A stretch of DNA of 64,000 nt from DATLNF01 sp963765815 (GTDB taxonomy: Bacteria > Actinomycetota > Actinomycetes > BP-191): contig CAVXXT010000003.1 in assembly GCA_963765815.1 (NCBI GenBank), forward strand, positions 558,001-622,000, written 5' to 3'. Position numbers and translations under genes: made by a program. The notes beneath the pieces are model-generated. The model was not told the origin of the DNA. It did no database searches and saw nothing but the letters and a program-made list of their open reading frames with translations. Below are positions 40,806-50,214 of the stretch, one piece after another (within the stretch, counting starts at the first letter, position 1; each line of letters opens with the position of its first letter).

Positions 40806-42668
40806 TCAGTGTCCGCCGGGCCGGTGTCCGGCGGAGGGGTTTCCGGCAACTGTCGTCAGGCCGGGCGGGGCCGGGTCGCTGACCTCACCGGGCAGGCTGA
40901 CCCAGTACGGCGGCCGGTTGCCCCAGAAGGCGGTGAGGAACTGGTCGGCCGGGTCGTCGCCGTACTCGTTGCCGGTCCAGGTCCCGCCGGTCCACGTGCC
41001 GCCGGTCCAGGTCCCGCCGGTCCACGTGCCGCCCGTCCAGGTGCCGCCGGTCCACGTGCCGCCGGTCCAGTCGCCGGTCGTCCAGGTGCCGCCGGTCCAC
41101 GTGCCACCGGTCCAGGTGCCACCCGTCCAGGTGCCACCCGTCCAGGTCCCGCCGGTCCACGTGCCACCGGTCCAGGTCCCGCCGGTCCACGTGCCACCGG
41201 TCCACGCGGCCGGGTCCCACGCGGCGCACTGCGCGGTGATCTCGCCGGCGATGACGTCGAGGTCGCCGTCCTCACCGCAGTCGGTCTCGATGTGGCGGCC
41301 GCCGCGCGAGAGCTCGAGCGAGCCGAGGCCGGTCGCCGGGGTGAGCTGCCACTGCGCGGGGCCGGGGTCGGCGGCGAGAGCCGCGCCGACGTTGATGCGG
41401 CCGGAGCCCTGCTGAAGCGAGCCGGCGAGCGCGATGGGCGACGCGGTGCGCATCAGGATCGACTTCACCTGGTCCGGCGTCAGCGTCGGCCGCGCCGCCA
41501 GCAGCAGCGCCGCCGCACCGGAGGTGACCGCCGCGGCCTGCGAGGAGCCGCTGCCCTTGATGTACGCCGGCGACACCAGCGCCTTCGGGTTCTCGAGCTC
41601 GACAGTGGAGCCGTAGCTGCGCTGCGCGATCAGGGTGCGACCGGGCGCCGCGACGTCGGGCTTGCTGTAGCCGGCCGTCGTCGGACCGCTCGAGGTCCAC
41701 TTCGGGATCTGGTCGTCGGAGGTGTTGGTGTTGCCCTTGTCGTCGTACGCGCCGACGGTGAGGACGACCGGGTCGTCACCGGGCTTCATGATCGTCGTCG
41801 GGTTGGGGCCGCTGTTGCCGGCCGCGACGACCACGACGATGCCCTGCTTCCAGAGCCGCTCGACCGCGTAGTTCAGCGGGTCGAGCGTCGGGCTCTGCAC
41901 CGAGCTGGTGCCCCAGGAGAGGTTGACGACGCGGATGTTGTACTGGTCCTTGTACGCCGACACCCAGTGCATCGCCTGCAGGACGGTGGAGACGTCGGCG
42001 ACGCCGTTGCGGCCGGCGACCTTCACGGACACGACGTGCGCCTTGGGCGCGATGCCGGTGTAGCCGCCGTTGTTCGACGACGCGGCACCGCTGCCCGCGA
42101 CCAGGCCCGCCATCACGGTGCCGTGGCCGAAGGTGTCGATGATCGAGCCCTCGCCGGAGAGGTCGGGGCCGTGCACCAGGCGACCGGTGAAGTCGGGCAT
42201 CGGCGACGTGCCGGTGTCGATGACCGCGACGCCGACGCCGGCACCCTGGTTGCCCGCCGACCAGGCCGAGCCGGCACCGGTCGAGCCGACGAACGACGAC
42301 GCGGTGGTGTCGTCGCCGAAGCTGTAGCTGGTGAAGTGGATCGTGCTGTTCGGCGTCACCGACCGGACGCCTGGCGCGCGCGAGAGCAGCGGCACCCGCG
42401 AGCGCAGCAGCTCGGCCGCGACGCCGTCGACCATCGGCAGCCGAGCGCCGACGCGGCCGCCGACGCGGCGTACCGCGTCAGCGGCGGCGTCCGGACCGCC
42501 GGAGGAGCGGACGACGACGCGGGTCCAGGTGCGACCGGCGTACGTTCCATCGGCGCGGTCCGACGAGGCGACGGAGCGCCCGACCAGCGCGGCCAGCATC
42601 GCGAGCGCGATCGCTAGGGCGAGGGTGATACGGCGGGCGAGCCAGCGAGGGGCAGGGCTGGTGGGCAT
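40806..42668 (-). CDS. Secreted subtilisin-like protease (S8) with a WTGGT repeat tail
   Basis: This 620-aa exported protease has an N-terminal membrane/signal segment and an inhibitor-I9-like prodomain (about 45-105). The S8 domain has Asp in VGVAVIDTGTSPMPDF, His in DTFGHGTVMAGLVAG, Asn in VVVAAGNSGPNP and Ser in YIKGSGSSQAAAVTSGAAAL (GSSQAAA in place of the usual GTSMAAP). After an acidic stretch, a 78-residue run of WTGGT repeats follows, then about 50 residues with no membrane helix. The repeat is probably a stalk or wall-interacting segment (inference). Confidence 0.9.
   Translation of the reverse strand: MPTSPAPRWLARRITLALAIALAMLAALVGRSVASSDRADGTYAGRTWTRVVVRSSGGPDAAADAVRRVGGRVGARLPMVDGVAAELLRSRVPLLSRAPGVRSVTPNSTIHFTSYSFGDDTTASSFVGSTGAGSAWSAGNQGAGVGVAVIDTGTSPMPDFTGRLVHGPDLSGEGSIIDTFGHGTVMAGLVAGSGAASSNNGGYTGIAPKAHVVSVKVAGRNGVADVSTVLQAMHWVSAYKDQYNIRVVNLSWGTSSVQSPTLDPLNYAVERLWKQGIVVVVAAGNSGPNPTTIMKPGDDPVVLTVGAYDDKGNTNTSDDQIPKWTSSGPTTAGYSKPDVAAPGRTLIAQRSYGSTVELENPKALVSPAYIKGSGSSQAAAVTSGAAALLLAARPTLTPDQVKSILMRTASPIALAGSLQQGSGRINVGAALAADPGPAQWQLTPATGLGSLELSRGGRHIETDCGEDGDLDVIAGEITAQCAAWDPAAWTGGTWTGGTWTGGTWTGGTWTGGTWTGGTWTGGTWTGGTWTTGDWTGGTWTGGTWTGGTWTGGTWTGGTWTGGTWTGNEYGDDPADQFLTAFWGNRPPYWVSLPGEVSDPAPPGLTTVAGNPSAGHRPGGH
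40971..41204 (-). repeat. Tandem 15-bp coding repeat (WTGGT)
   Basis: 234 bp encode eight WTGGT units, one WTTGD variant, six more WTGGT and a final WTG. The plus-strand unit is GTCCACGTGCCGCCG with third-base variation. It is entirely inside the protease gene and in frame. Confidence 0.95.
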
Positions 42669-42773
42669 GAATCTCTCTCCGTCATCCGGGCCGCGACGTT
42701 CGTGACGTGCGGTGCTCGGACGAATACTGAGGGTGACGCCGATATGAGCGATATGGCCTTCCCGTAGTCCCTA

Positions 42774-43892
42774 ATGACCAAATCCGCGCCGGGTAATCGG
42801 GGCAAGGCGCGACAAGATCGGGCATACCGGGGATGGTCACCGGGCGAGATCGAGGAGCTGCGGAGCGTGACGGCGAAGGATCCGGCTGAGTCGCTGCGCC
42901 GCATCGCGTACCTGCTCGAGCGGTCGCGCGAGCCGGCGTATCGGGTGCGCGCGTTCCGCCGTGCCGCCGACGTCGTCGCGGCGCTCGACCCGGAGGAGCT
43001 GGCCGCCCGCAACGCCGCGGGCACGCTGAAGGCGCTGCCGGGCATCGGCGAGGTCATGGAGCGCACGATCGCGGAGGCGATCGCCGGCGAGACGCCGGTC
43101 TACCTGCGCCGGCTCGAGGCGACCGAGGACACGCCGATGACCGAGGCGGTCGCAGCACTGCGCGGTGCGCTGCGCGGCGACTGCCACGTGCACTCCGACT
43201 GGTCCGACGGCGGCAGCCCGATCCTCGAGATGGCGACCACCGCGCGCGACCTCGGCCACGAGTACATGGTGCTGACCGACCACTCGCCGCGGCTGACCGT
43301 CGCCCACGGCCTGTCGCCGGAGCGGCTGCGCGAGCAGCTCGACGTCGTCGCAGCGCTCAACGAGGAGCTGGCGCCCTTCCGGATCCTCACCGGCATCGAG
43401 GTCGACATCCTCGACGACGGCGCGCTCGACCAGAGCGACGAGCTGCTCGGTCGTCTCGACGTCGTCGTCGCGAGCGTGCACTCCAAGCTGCGGATGGACG
43501 CCGAGGGCATGACGCGCCGCATGGTCGGGGCGATCGCCAACCCGCACACCGACGTGCTCGGGCACTGCACCGGCCGGCTGGTCACCGGCCGGGGACGCCC
43601 CGAGTCGACGTTCGACGCCGAGATCGTCTTCGCGGCCTGCGCGCAGTTCGGCACCGCGGTCGAGATCAACTCACGGCCGGAGCGACTCGACCCGCCGAAG
43701 CGGCTGCTGCGGCTCGCGGTCGAGGCCGGCTGCGAGTTCTCGATCGACACCGACGCGCACGCACCCGGCCAGCTCGAGTGGCAGGTGAACGGGTGCGAGC
43801 GCGCGGTGGCCTGCGGCGTCGACGCGGAGCGCGTGATCAACACCCGCGGCGCCGACGACCTGCTCGCGTGGACTGGGCGCACGCCGACCTGA
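42774..43892 (+). CDS. PHP-domain phosphoesterase with helix-hairpin-helix region (PolX-like, no polymerase domain)
   Basis: This 372-aa protein has an N-terminal region with IAYLLERSREPAYRVRAFRRAADVV and ALPGIGEVMERTIAEAI (helix-hairpin-helix DNA-binding), then a PHP domain with metal ligands in GDCHVHSDWSDGG, YMVLTDHSPRL, TGIEVDILDDG, VVASVHSKLRMD, NPHTDVLGHCTGR and FSIDTDAHAPGQLEW. The layout equals the ends of bacterial PolX with the nucleotidyltransferase core removed. It is probably a DNA or nucleotide phosphoesterase (3'-5' exonuclease or 3'-phosphatase). Confidence 0.88.
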   Translation: MTKSAPGNRGKARQDRAYRGWSPGEIEELRSVTAKDPAESLRRIAYLLERSREPAYRVRAFRRAADVVAALDPEELAARNAAGTLKALPGIGEVMERTIAEAIAGETPVYLRRLEATEDTPMTEAVAALRGALRGDCHVHSDWSDGGSPILEMATTARDLGHEYMVLTDHSPRLTVAHGLSPERLREQLDVVAALNEELAPFRILTGIEVDILDDGALDQSDELLGRLDVVVASVHSKLRMDAEGMTRRMVGAIANPHTDVLGHCTGRLVTGRGRPESTFDAEIVFAACAQFGTAVEINSRPERLDPPKRLLRLAVEAGCEFSIDTDAHAPGQLEWQVNGCERAVACGVDAERVINTRGADDLLAWTGRTPT

Positions 43893-43945
43893 GGGGGACC
43901 TCCCGCCGTTCTCGTGAGAGGCTGGACGGCCGGGAAGGAGAGCGG

Positions 43946-46903
43946 ATGCGGTTCGTGCACGCCACGTGGCACGTCGGCATGCTCTGGATCTGGGGACTCG
44001 ACGACACCTCCGGTACGACGGCCGTGGAGCTGCCGGACCTGCTCACCGCGACCCCCCCGGTGGTCGCGGCGGAGGCCAGGATCGCTGCGGCGCTGCGGCG
44101 GCCGGACCGGATCGACGTCGCGCTCGACCCCGCCGACCCGGCATCGACGACGTCGGTGCCCGCGGTGCCGCTCGGCGCGTCAGCCGCCCTGTCCCTGCTC
44201 TGCCGGCCCGACCTCGTCACCGGCGACGTCGCAGTAGGCGAGAGCCTGCAGCACGCGCAGGAGCTGGTGACCGTGGCGCTGCGGCTCGCGGCGTCCGGGC
44301 GGATGCTGCCGTCGCTGCGGGTCGTCAACGGCAGCGCGGTCGCGCGCTGGGAGCCGGCGCCCACCGCGGACGACGAGGAGAGCCTCGCCGGCTTCGCCGC
44401 CACGCAGCCCTGGCAGATCCGCGCGGCCGACCAGCCGGCCCGCGACCCTCGGGAGGTCCTCGACGAGCTGCTCTGCGTGCTGCTCGACGAGCAGGCCCGC
44501 ACCGCGCTCACCGGGCACCGCTCCGAGCGCCCAGGCGGGTCGCCGGTGATCTGGCGGTGGCTCGAGGCGCTGGCCGATCCGTCCGGCATCACGCCGATGC
44601 TGCCGACGACGTACGCCGTCACGGCCGACATCGAGCAGTGGTGGCACTCGAGCGCGCCGGGCCACGAGCGCGCGGTGCTGTGCCTGCGCATCACCGACAC
44701 CGGGCTCAGCCCGGACGAGGAGCCCGACGGGCCGCGGTGGGCGGTCGAGGCCGGCCTCGCCGACGCCGCCGTACCGGAGACGTTCCACACCGCGGCGGAG
44801 GTGCGCGCGTCGACCGGCGCGCTGCGGCTGCGCCGCGGGCCGGTGGCCGACCCGCGCGCGCTGCTCGACGCGAGCCTCACCGCCGCGGCCCGGGTGTGGC
44901 CGGAGCTCGCGGCTCTGCACGGGTCGCACCCGGTCGACCGGCTGGTCCTCGCCGCGCCCGACCTGGCCGACGCTCTGCGCCGGCACGGCCCGCGGCTCGA
45001 ACGGCTCGGCGTCCTGGTGCGCGCGCCCCGATGGATGCGCGACCCCGCCCGGCTGGCCGCGCGGCTGCAGGTCGACAGCGGCGAGGCGCCGCCGTGGACC
45101 GGCAGCGGGTTCGGCACGTCGGCGCTGGTCGACTACAGCTGGCAGGTGACGCTCGACGGCAGCGACCTGACGCAGGCCGAGCTCGCGCTGCTGGCCCGCG
45201 CCCGCGGGCCGTTCGTCCGGGTGCGCGACCAGTGGTTCTCGCTGACCGACCGCGACCGGGCCGCGGCGGCGACGCTGCTCGAGCGGCCGTCGACCGACGG
45301 GCGGCGGGTGCCGATCGTCGACGCGCTGCACGCCGCGCTCACCGCCGGCGACGAGCAGGTGGACCTGCCCTTCGACGGCATGGCGGCGACCGGGTGGGTG
45401 GCGCAGCTGCTCGACGGCGCGATCGACCTGACCCTGGTGCCGATCGACTCCCCCACCGGCTTCACCGGAGTGCTGCGGCCCTACCAGCTGCGCGGGCTGG
45501 CCTGGCTGGCGTTCCTCGAGCGACTGGCGCTCGGCGCCTGCCTCGCCGACGACATGGGCCTCGGCAAGACCATCCAGCTGCTCGCGCTGCTCGCGGCCGA
45601 GCGCGAGCACGACGACGACGCCAAGCCGGGGCCGACGCTGCTGGTCTGCCCGATGTCGGTCGTCGGCAACTGGCAGCACGAGAGCGCGCGGTTCACCCCG
45701 GACCTCCGGGTCTACGTCCATCACGGTCCGGGCCGGGTCGAGTCGGCGGAGCTGGCCGGTCGCGACGACATCGACCTCGTCGTGACGTCGTACGGCGTCC
45801 TCGCCCGCGACGTCGAGGGGCTGGCCGCCGACGACTGGTGGCGCGTCGTGCTCGACGAGGCGCAGGCCATCAAGAACCCGACGACCGCGCAGGCGCAGGC
45901 GGTACGTCGGCTGCGCGCGCCGCGTCGCGTCGCCCTCACCGGCACGCCGATCGAGAACCGGCTGGCCGAGCTGCACTCGATCATGCGGTTCCTCAACCCC
46001 GGACTGCTCGGCACGTCCGCCGGCTTCCAGCGTCGGTTCGCCATCCCGATCGAGCGGTCCGGCGACGAGACCGCGCGCGCGTCGCTGCGGGCGCTCACCC
46101 AGCCGTTCGTGCTGCGGCGCCGCAAGACCGACGCGGGGATCCTCGACGAGCTGCCGCCGAAGCAGGAGATGAAGGTCTACTGCAATCTGACCCGGGAGCA
46201 GGCGGCGCTCTACCGCACGCTGGTCGACCGGCTGCTCTCCGGCGTCGACCAGACCGTCGGCATGGCCCGGCGCGGGATGGTGCTGGCGACGCTGACCAAG
46301 CTCAAGCAGGTCTGCAACCACCCGGCCCACCTGCTCGCGGACGGCTCACCGCTCGCCGGACGGTCCGGCAAGCTCGCGCTGCTCGAGGAGGTGCTCGAGG
46401 AGGCGCTCGGCATCGGCGAGAAGGCGGTCGTCTTCACGCAGTACGCGCAGCTCGCGCACCTGCTCGCGCCGTACCTCACCGAGCGGCTTGGCGCGGAGGT
46501 GGCGGTCTTCCACGGCGGGCTGTCGCGCTCGGCGCGTGACGCGCTGCGGCTGCGCTTCGACGACCCGGCCGGGCCGCCGGTGCTGATGGCGTCGCTGCGC
46601 GCCGGCGGCGTCGGCATCAACCTCACCGCGGCCAACCACGTCGTGCACCTCGACCGGTGGTGGAACCCCGCGGTCGAGCGGCAGGCGACCGACCGCACCC
46701 ACCGGATCGGCCAGACCAAGACCGTGCAGGTCCGCACCTTCATCTGCACGGGCACCCTTGAGGAGCGGATCGACGCGCTGCTGGAGCAGAAGGCGGCGCT
46801 GGCCGAGACGATCGTCGGCACCGACGAGAGCTGGCTGACCGAGCTGTCCACGCGCGACCTGCGCGACCTGCTGACGCTGAGCACCGACGCGGTGAGCGAA
46901 TGA
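43946..46903 (+). CDS. SNF2-family DEAD/DEAH helicase-like ATPase
   Basis: This 985-aa protein has an N-terminal SNF2-associated domain of about 480 residues, then the two RecA lobes. Walker A is LADDMGLGKTIQLL (about residue 533) and motif II is VVLDEAQAIKN (about 636), followed by RVALTGTPIENRLAELHSIM. The C-terminal lobe has EKAVVFTQYAQLAHLL, VAVFHGGLSRSARDALRLRF and HLDRWWNPAVERQATDRTHRIGQT. It is a DNA translocase-type remodeller of unknown target. The ATG at 43946 follows GGAAGGAGAG. Its stop overlaps the next small gene (ATGA). Confidence 0.93.
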   Translation: MRFVHATWHVGMLWIWGLDDTSGTTAVELPDLLTATPPVVAAEARIAAALRRPDRIDVALDPADPASTTSVPAVPLGASAALSLLCRPDLVTGDVAVGESLQHAQELVTVALRLAASGRMLPSLRVVNGSAVARWEPAPTADDEESLAGFAATQPWQIRAADQPARDPREVLDELLCVLLDEQARTALTGHRSERPGGSPVIWRWLEALADPSGITPMLPTTYAVTADIEQWWHSSAPGHERAVLCLRITDTGLSPDEEPDGPRWAVEAGLADAAVPETFHTAAEVRASTGALRLRRGPVADPRALLDASLTAAARVWPELAALHGSHPVDRLVLAAPDLADALRRHGPRLERLGVLVRAPRWMRDPARLAARLQVDSGEAPPWTGSGFGTSALVDYSWQVTLDGSDLTQAELALLARARGPFVRVRDQWFSLTDRDRAAAATLLERPSTDGRRVPIVDALHAALTAGDEQVDLPFDGMAATGWVAQLLDGAIDLTLVPIDSPTGFTGVLRPYQLRGLAWLAFLERLALGACLADDMGLGKTIQLLALLAAEREHDDDAKPGPTLLVCPMSVVGNWQHESARFTPDLRVYVHHGPGRVESAELAGRDDIDLVVTSYGVLARDVEGLAADDWWRVVLDEAQAIKNPTTAQAQAVRRLRAPRRVALTGTPIENRLAELHSIMRFLNPGLLGTSAGFQRRFAIPIERSGDETARASLRALTQPFVLRRRKTDAGILDELPPKQEMKVYCNLTREQAALYRTLVDRLLSGVDQTVGMARRGMVLATLTKLKQVCNHPAHLLADGSPLAGRSGKLALLEEVLEEALGIGEKAVVFTQYAQLAHLLAPYLTERLGAEVAVFHGGLSRSARDALRLRFDDPAGPPVLMASLRAGGVGINLTAANHVVHLDRWWNPAVERQATDRTHRIGQTKTVQVRTFICTGTLEERIDALLEQKAALAETIVGTDESWLTELSTRDLRDLLTLSTDAVSE

Positions 46904-47076
46904 CCGACGTACCCGACATCAGCCCGGCGCCCGAGGACGTCGCCTCCGCGCTCGACGAGCGCGGCCAGCCGCCGCCCGAGCTCGGCGGCGGCGGGCTGCG
47001 GCGCGAGCTCGAGGCGATGTACGCCGTCGTCCGCGCCGACGCGTTAGCCCGCCTCCGCTGGCTCCAGCGCGACTAG
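46900..47076 (+). CDS. Small hypothetical protein coupled to the SNF2 gene
   Basis: This 58-aa protein starts in the ATGA overlap with the SNF2 gene. It has an acidic N-terminus (MTDVPDISPAPEDVASALDE) and a basic amphipathic C-terminal helix (LRRELEAMYAVVRADALARL). No homologue is known to me. The overlap and codon use support translation; it could be a small partner of the helicase. Confidence 0.6.
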   Translation: MTDVPDISPAPEDVASALDERGQPPPELGGGGLRRELEAMYAVVRADALARLRWLQRD

Positions 47077-47109
47077 CCGCGCCGACAGCCGTCGTACCGG
47101 CATGTCCCG

Positions 47110-47162
47110 CGAACTATGGGCACCCCCGAGCACGGAAGTGTCACAGATCCGGACATGGTTCG
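47110..47162 (-). repeat. 53-bp interspersed repeat, family B copy 2
   Basis: On the minus strand this copy shares CGAACC, TGTCCGGATCTGTGACAC, CGTGCTCGG and AGTTCG with the copy at 15882-15934, same length and order, about 39 of 53 identical. It lies between the convergent genes ending at 47076 and 47192. Confidence 0.7.
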
Positions 47163-47191
47163 GAGCGGTCGGGCGGTCGGGCGGTCGGGCG

Positions 47192-47659
47192 TCAGGCGCG
47201 GCGGTAGTCGATGCGCCAGAGGAGCTCCCAGGTCGCGCCGTCGTCGCGCGAGCGCTCCCAGTCCCACCCGAAGGCGTCCGCGGTGATGTCCCGCCAGGTC
47301 ATCCGCTGCGTCACCTCGGCGCCGTCGAGCACGACGATCCGCTGCAGCTGCATCCGGTCGTCGCGCCAGCCGCCGACGAAGCTCATGTGGCTCGACGCGG
47401 AGTCGACCCAGGTCTGCCGCCACACGCCGTCCGCCGCGTCGTACGTCGAGACGCTCATGCCCTGATAGCCGGTGCCGTCAGAGCCGACCGGGTCGGTGAA
47501 GGTCTCCAGGATCACCGCGTCTCCGAGCGAGCGGGTGATGACGTTGGTGCCGCCGCGCGGATGCCCCTCGGGCGTCGTCCAGCGCAGGTCCCACGTGCCG
47601 AGCCAGAAGTCGAAGCGGTCCTGTTCCCGGTCGAGCGTCGGGGCGTCGCAGGGCTGCAC
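47192..47659 (-). CDS. DUF1579-like beta-barrel protein
   Basis: This 155-aa protein contains EQDRFDFWLGTWDLRW, then LETFTDPVGSDGTGYQGMSVSTYD, VWRQTWVDSASSHMSFVGGW and MTWRDITADAFGWDWERSRDDGATWELLWRIDY, the pattern of lipocalin-like DUF1579 proteins. A GTG at 47659 gives a sensible start after AGAGGGACC. Biochemical role unknown. Confidence 0.72.
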   Translation of the reverse strand: MQPCDAPTLDREQDRFDFWLGTWDLRWTTPEGHPRGGTNVITRSLGDAVILETFTDPVGSDGTGYQGMSVSTYDAADGVWRQTWVDSASSHMSFVGGWRDDRMQLQRIVVLDGAEVTQRMTWRDITADAFGWDWERSRDDGATWELLWRIDYRRA

Positions 47660-47862
47660 GTGGTCCCTCTCCGTCGTACGTCGAAAGCGTCGGTGGCGGC
47701 AGGCGGGGCGCCTGTCTAACACCGCTTCGACGTGCCCGACTATCAGGACGCTGCGGTCTTGACCGACCTGATGCGCGACCGTGACAGCCCCGGCGTCAGC
47801 GCGTGACGGCAGGTCGGTCAACTCACTCGTAGGGGTGGGCACACGACCGAGAGGAAGCACCG

Positions 47863-49557
47863 ATGAGGATGACCAGACGTGGCCGGATCGCGGCCGGAGT
47901 GCTCGCACTCGCGCTGGGCGCCAGTGCGTGCGGCGGTGACGACAACCCGACGCCCGGCGGCGGCCCGCAGGACGACGCGGCGTTCGTCGCGCAGGGCGCG
48001 AAGGGCGGCACGCTGAAGATCGTCGCCAACGGTGACACCGACTACCTCGACCCGCAGCGCACGTACTCCACGATCGGGATCGCGCTGCAGCGCGTGCTCA
48101 ATCGCCAGCTGCTGACCTACAAGGCCGCGCCGGCCGCGTCGGGCGGCCTCGAGCTCACCCCCGACCTCGCGAAGGCGATGCCGACGGTCAGCGCGGACGG
48201 CCTCACCTACACGTTCGAGCTCAAGGACGGCATCAAGTTCGAGGACGGCAGCCCCATCACGGCGGCCGACGTGAAGTACGGCGTGGAGCGGTCCTTCGAG
48301 ATCGACACGCTCTCCGGCGGCCCGGAGCACATGCGCCAGACGCTCGCCGGCGGCCTGGAGTTCAAGGGGATCTACAAGGACCCCAAGGGTCTCTCGTCGA
48401 TCGTCGTCGAGGGTGACAAGAAGATCACGTTCACCCTGAAGCAGCCGTACGCCGACTTCCTCTACGTCGCCGCGCTGCCCACGACCACCCCCGTGCAGAA
48501 GGGGAAGGACACGAAGGACAAGTTCAACCTGCACCCGACGTCGACCGGCCCCTACAAGCTGGTCAGCTACAAGCCGGAGAAGGAGATCATCTTCGACCGC
48601 AACCCCGCGTGGGATGCGGCCACCGACCCGGTCCGCAAGGCGTACGTCGACCGGATCGAGATCACCGAGGGCATCGACACCGCCGACATCCTCAACCGGC
48701 TGGAGAGCGGCGACGCCGACATCTCGCTCGACACGACAGTCGAGCCGCAGGACATCGCGCGCGTCGTCGCCGACCCGGTGCTGAAGGCACAGAGCAGCAA
48801 GGTCAACACCGGCTGCACCCGCTACCTGAGCCTGAACACCAAGGTCGCGCCGTTCGACAACCCGAAGGTCCGCGAGGCGATGCAGTACGCCGTGAACAAG
48901 GAGACCTACCGCACGGCGCGTGGCGGCCCGACGGCCGGCGACTTCGCGACGTCGATGCTGCCGCCGACGTTCGGCCAGGAGAAGTTCGACCTCTACCCGT
49001 CGGCCCCGACCGGCGACCTGACCAAGGCGAAGGCGCTCTTCGCCGAGGGCGGCTACAAGGGCGGCAAGGTGCTCATGCTCGCCACCAACGCCGGCAAGGG
49101 CCTCGCGTCGGCGCAGGCCGTCCAGGCGGCGCTCAAGCCGTACGGCATGAACGTCGAGCTCAAGCAGGTCGCGCCCGGCGTGTTCTTCACCGAGCTCGGC
49201 ACGCCGAGCAAGAACTACGCGATGGGCATCGCCGGCTGGTGCGCTGACTGGCCGAGCCCGTCGACGTACCTGGGTCCGCTGTTCGACGGCACCCAGATCA
49301 AGCCGAACGGCAACCAGAACTACTCGCAGCTCAACGACGCCGCCATCAACACGGCGATCGCCGACGCCAACAAGACCTCGGACGTCAAGAAGGCGAACGC
49401 GAAGTGGTTCGCGATCGACAAGCAGGTGATGGAGACGTCAGCCGTCGTCCCGCTGCTCTACGACTCGGCGCTGTTCTTCCACAGCGCCCGGGCGAAGAAC
49501 GCCTTCATCCATCCGTACCTCGTGCACGAAGACTTCTCGTTGGTGTCGGTGCAGTAG
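47863..49557 (+). CDS. ABC transporter substrate-binding lipoprotein (SBP_bac_5)
   Basis: This 564-aa lipoprotein has a lipobox (LALGASACGG) and the peptide/nickel-binding fold. Blocks: GTLKIVANGDTDYLDPQRTYS; LAKAMPTVSADGLTYTFELKDGIKFEDGSPITAADVKYGVER; LHPTSTGPYKLVSYKPEKEIIFDRNPAWD; APFDNPKVREAMQYAVNKE. It is the extracellular receptor of a DppA/OppA-type importer. No permease or ATPase gene accompanies it, so it must use components encoded elsewhere. The SD is AGAGGAAG. Confidence 0.92.
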   Translation: MRMTRRGRIAAGVLALALGASACGGDDNPTPGGGPQDDAAFVAQGAKGGTLKIVANGDTDYLDPQRTYSTIGIALQRVLNRQLLTYKAAPAASGGLELTPDLAKAMPTVSADGLTYTFELKDGIKFEDGSPITAADVKYGVERSFEIDTLSGGPEHMRQTLAGGLEFKGIYKDPKGLSSIVVEGDKKITFTLKQPYADFLYVAALPTTTPVQKGKDTKDKFNLHPTSTGPYKLVSYKPEKEIIFDRNPAWDAATDPVRKAYVDRIEITEGIDTADILNRLESGDADISLDTTVEPQDIARVVADPVLKAQSSKVNTGCTRYLSLNTKVAPFDNPKVREAMQYAVNKETYRTARGGPTAGDFATSMLPPTFGQEKFDLYPSAPTGDLTKAKALFAEGGYKGGKVLMLATNAGKGLASAQAVQAALKPYGMNVELKQVAPGVFFTELGTPSKNYAMGIAGWCADWPSPSTYLGPLFDGTQIKPNGNQNYSQLNDAAINTAIADANKTSDVKKANAKWFAIDKQVMETSAVVPLLYDSALFFHSARAKNAFIHPYLVHEDFSLVSVQ

Positions 49558-49580
49558 CCGATCACCAGCAGAGAACAGGC

Positions 49581-49612
49581 GACCCGCCCCCCACCTGTCC
49601 GGGGGGCGGGTC
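49581..49612 (+). terminator. Terminator after the substrate-binding protein gene
   Basis: GACCCGCCCCCC (49581-49592) pairs with GGGGGGCGGGTC (49601-49612) around an eight-base loop, 23 bp past the stop codon. Confidence 0.85.
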
Positions 49613-49655
49613 GTCTGCTGTCCGGGTACGACGGGTACGACGAGGTCCAGCGGGA

Positions 49656-49907
49656 TCAGCCGGGGATGTTGCGGGGGTCGTTGCCGTAGGTGAACTCGTC
49701 CTGGATCTTGCCGTCCTCGCCGTGCACGATCACCTGGCCGAGCTCGGCCTCCTGGGCCAGCTCCTTGGCCCGCTGCACCGCGAGGTCCTTGTGGTCCCAG
49801 GCGCCGAGCGTGCCGTGCTCGGCGTCGGCGCCGCCGAGGCGGACCTCCCAGCCGTTGACGTAGGGCACCACGTGGTAGCTCTGGCGCTCGGTCGTGTTGG
49901 TCGACAT
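49656..49907 (-). CDS. DUF2188 domain protein
   Basis: This 83-aa protein with SYHVVPYVNGWEVRLGGADAEHGTLGAWDHKDLAVQRAKELAQEAELGQVIVHGEDGKIQDEFTYG matches the small DUF2188 family (one beta-alpha-beta domain). Function is not known. It is convergent with the upstream terminator and lies alone. Confidence 0.85.
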   Translation of the reverse strand: MSTNTTERQSYHVVPYVNGWEVRLGGADAEHGTLGAWDHKDLAVQRAKELAQEAELGQVIVHGEDGKIQDEFTYGNDPRNIPG

Positions 49908-50214
49908 CAGTCGGGTCCCTTCGATGGTCGGCGCGTTCGACGGTCGGCGTACCCCTGGGGTCGGTGACTAGTCCTGGCCCGGCCGCGTCGCCCTCGTGAC
50001 CTGCGACGACGTCCCACATGGGATCGGGGCAATGGCCCGATGTGACTAGCCGGAAACCACCCGCCTGTGCCATGGGCGCGGTCGAGATGTCCGTTCAGAG
50101 TGGCCTTCGACGCAAACGGCCACGACCCAGCGGCCGGCTTCAGACCCCCCGGCGACGGGCCGGGGCGGGGGCGACGGACTACTCAGCAGTGGCCCGTCCG
50201 GTGAAGGGAAGCTC
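49908..50214. other. 307-bp intergenic region between divergent genes
   Basis: This gap holds the promoters for the DUF2188 gene (minus) and the secreted protein at 50215 (plus). A possible hairpin, GTGGCC-N-GGCCAC, lies around 50100-50125. Other short inverted stretches occur, but I cannot assign a known RNA or riboswitch class. No reading frame here looks coding. Confidence 0.4.

Noticed and set aside
40971..41204. Regular 15-bp repeats that look like a CRISPR or VNTR array
   Set aside because: The unit is in frame throughout the subtilase gene and encodes WTGGT; there are no spacers of constant length and no cas genes.
49908..50214. Possible c-di-GMP (GEMM) or other riboswitch upstream of the secreted protein at 50215
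   Set aside because: There is a GACGCAAA string and a nearby hairpin, but the second conserved half and the correct pairing order of GEMM are missing; I could not match any class.
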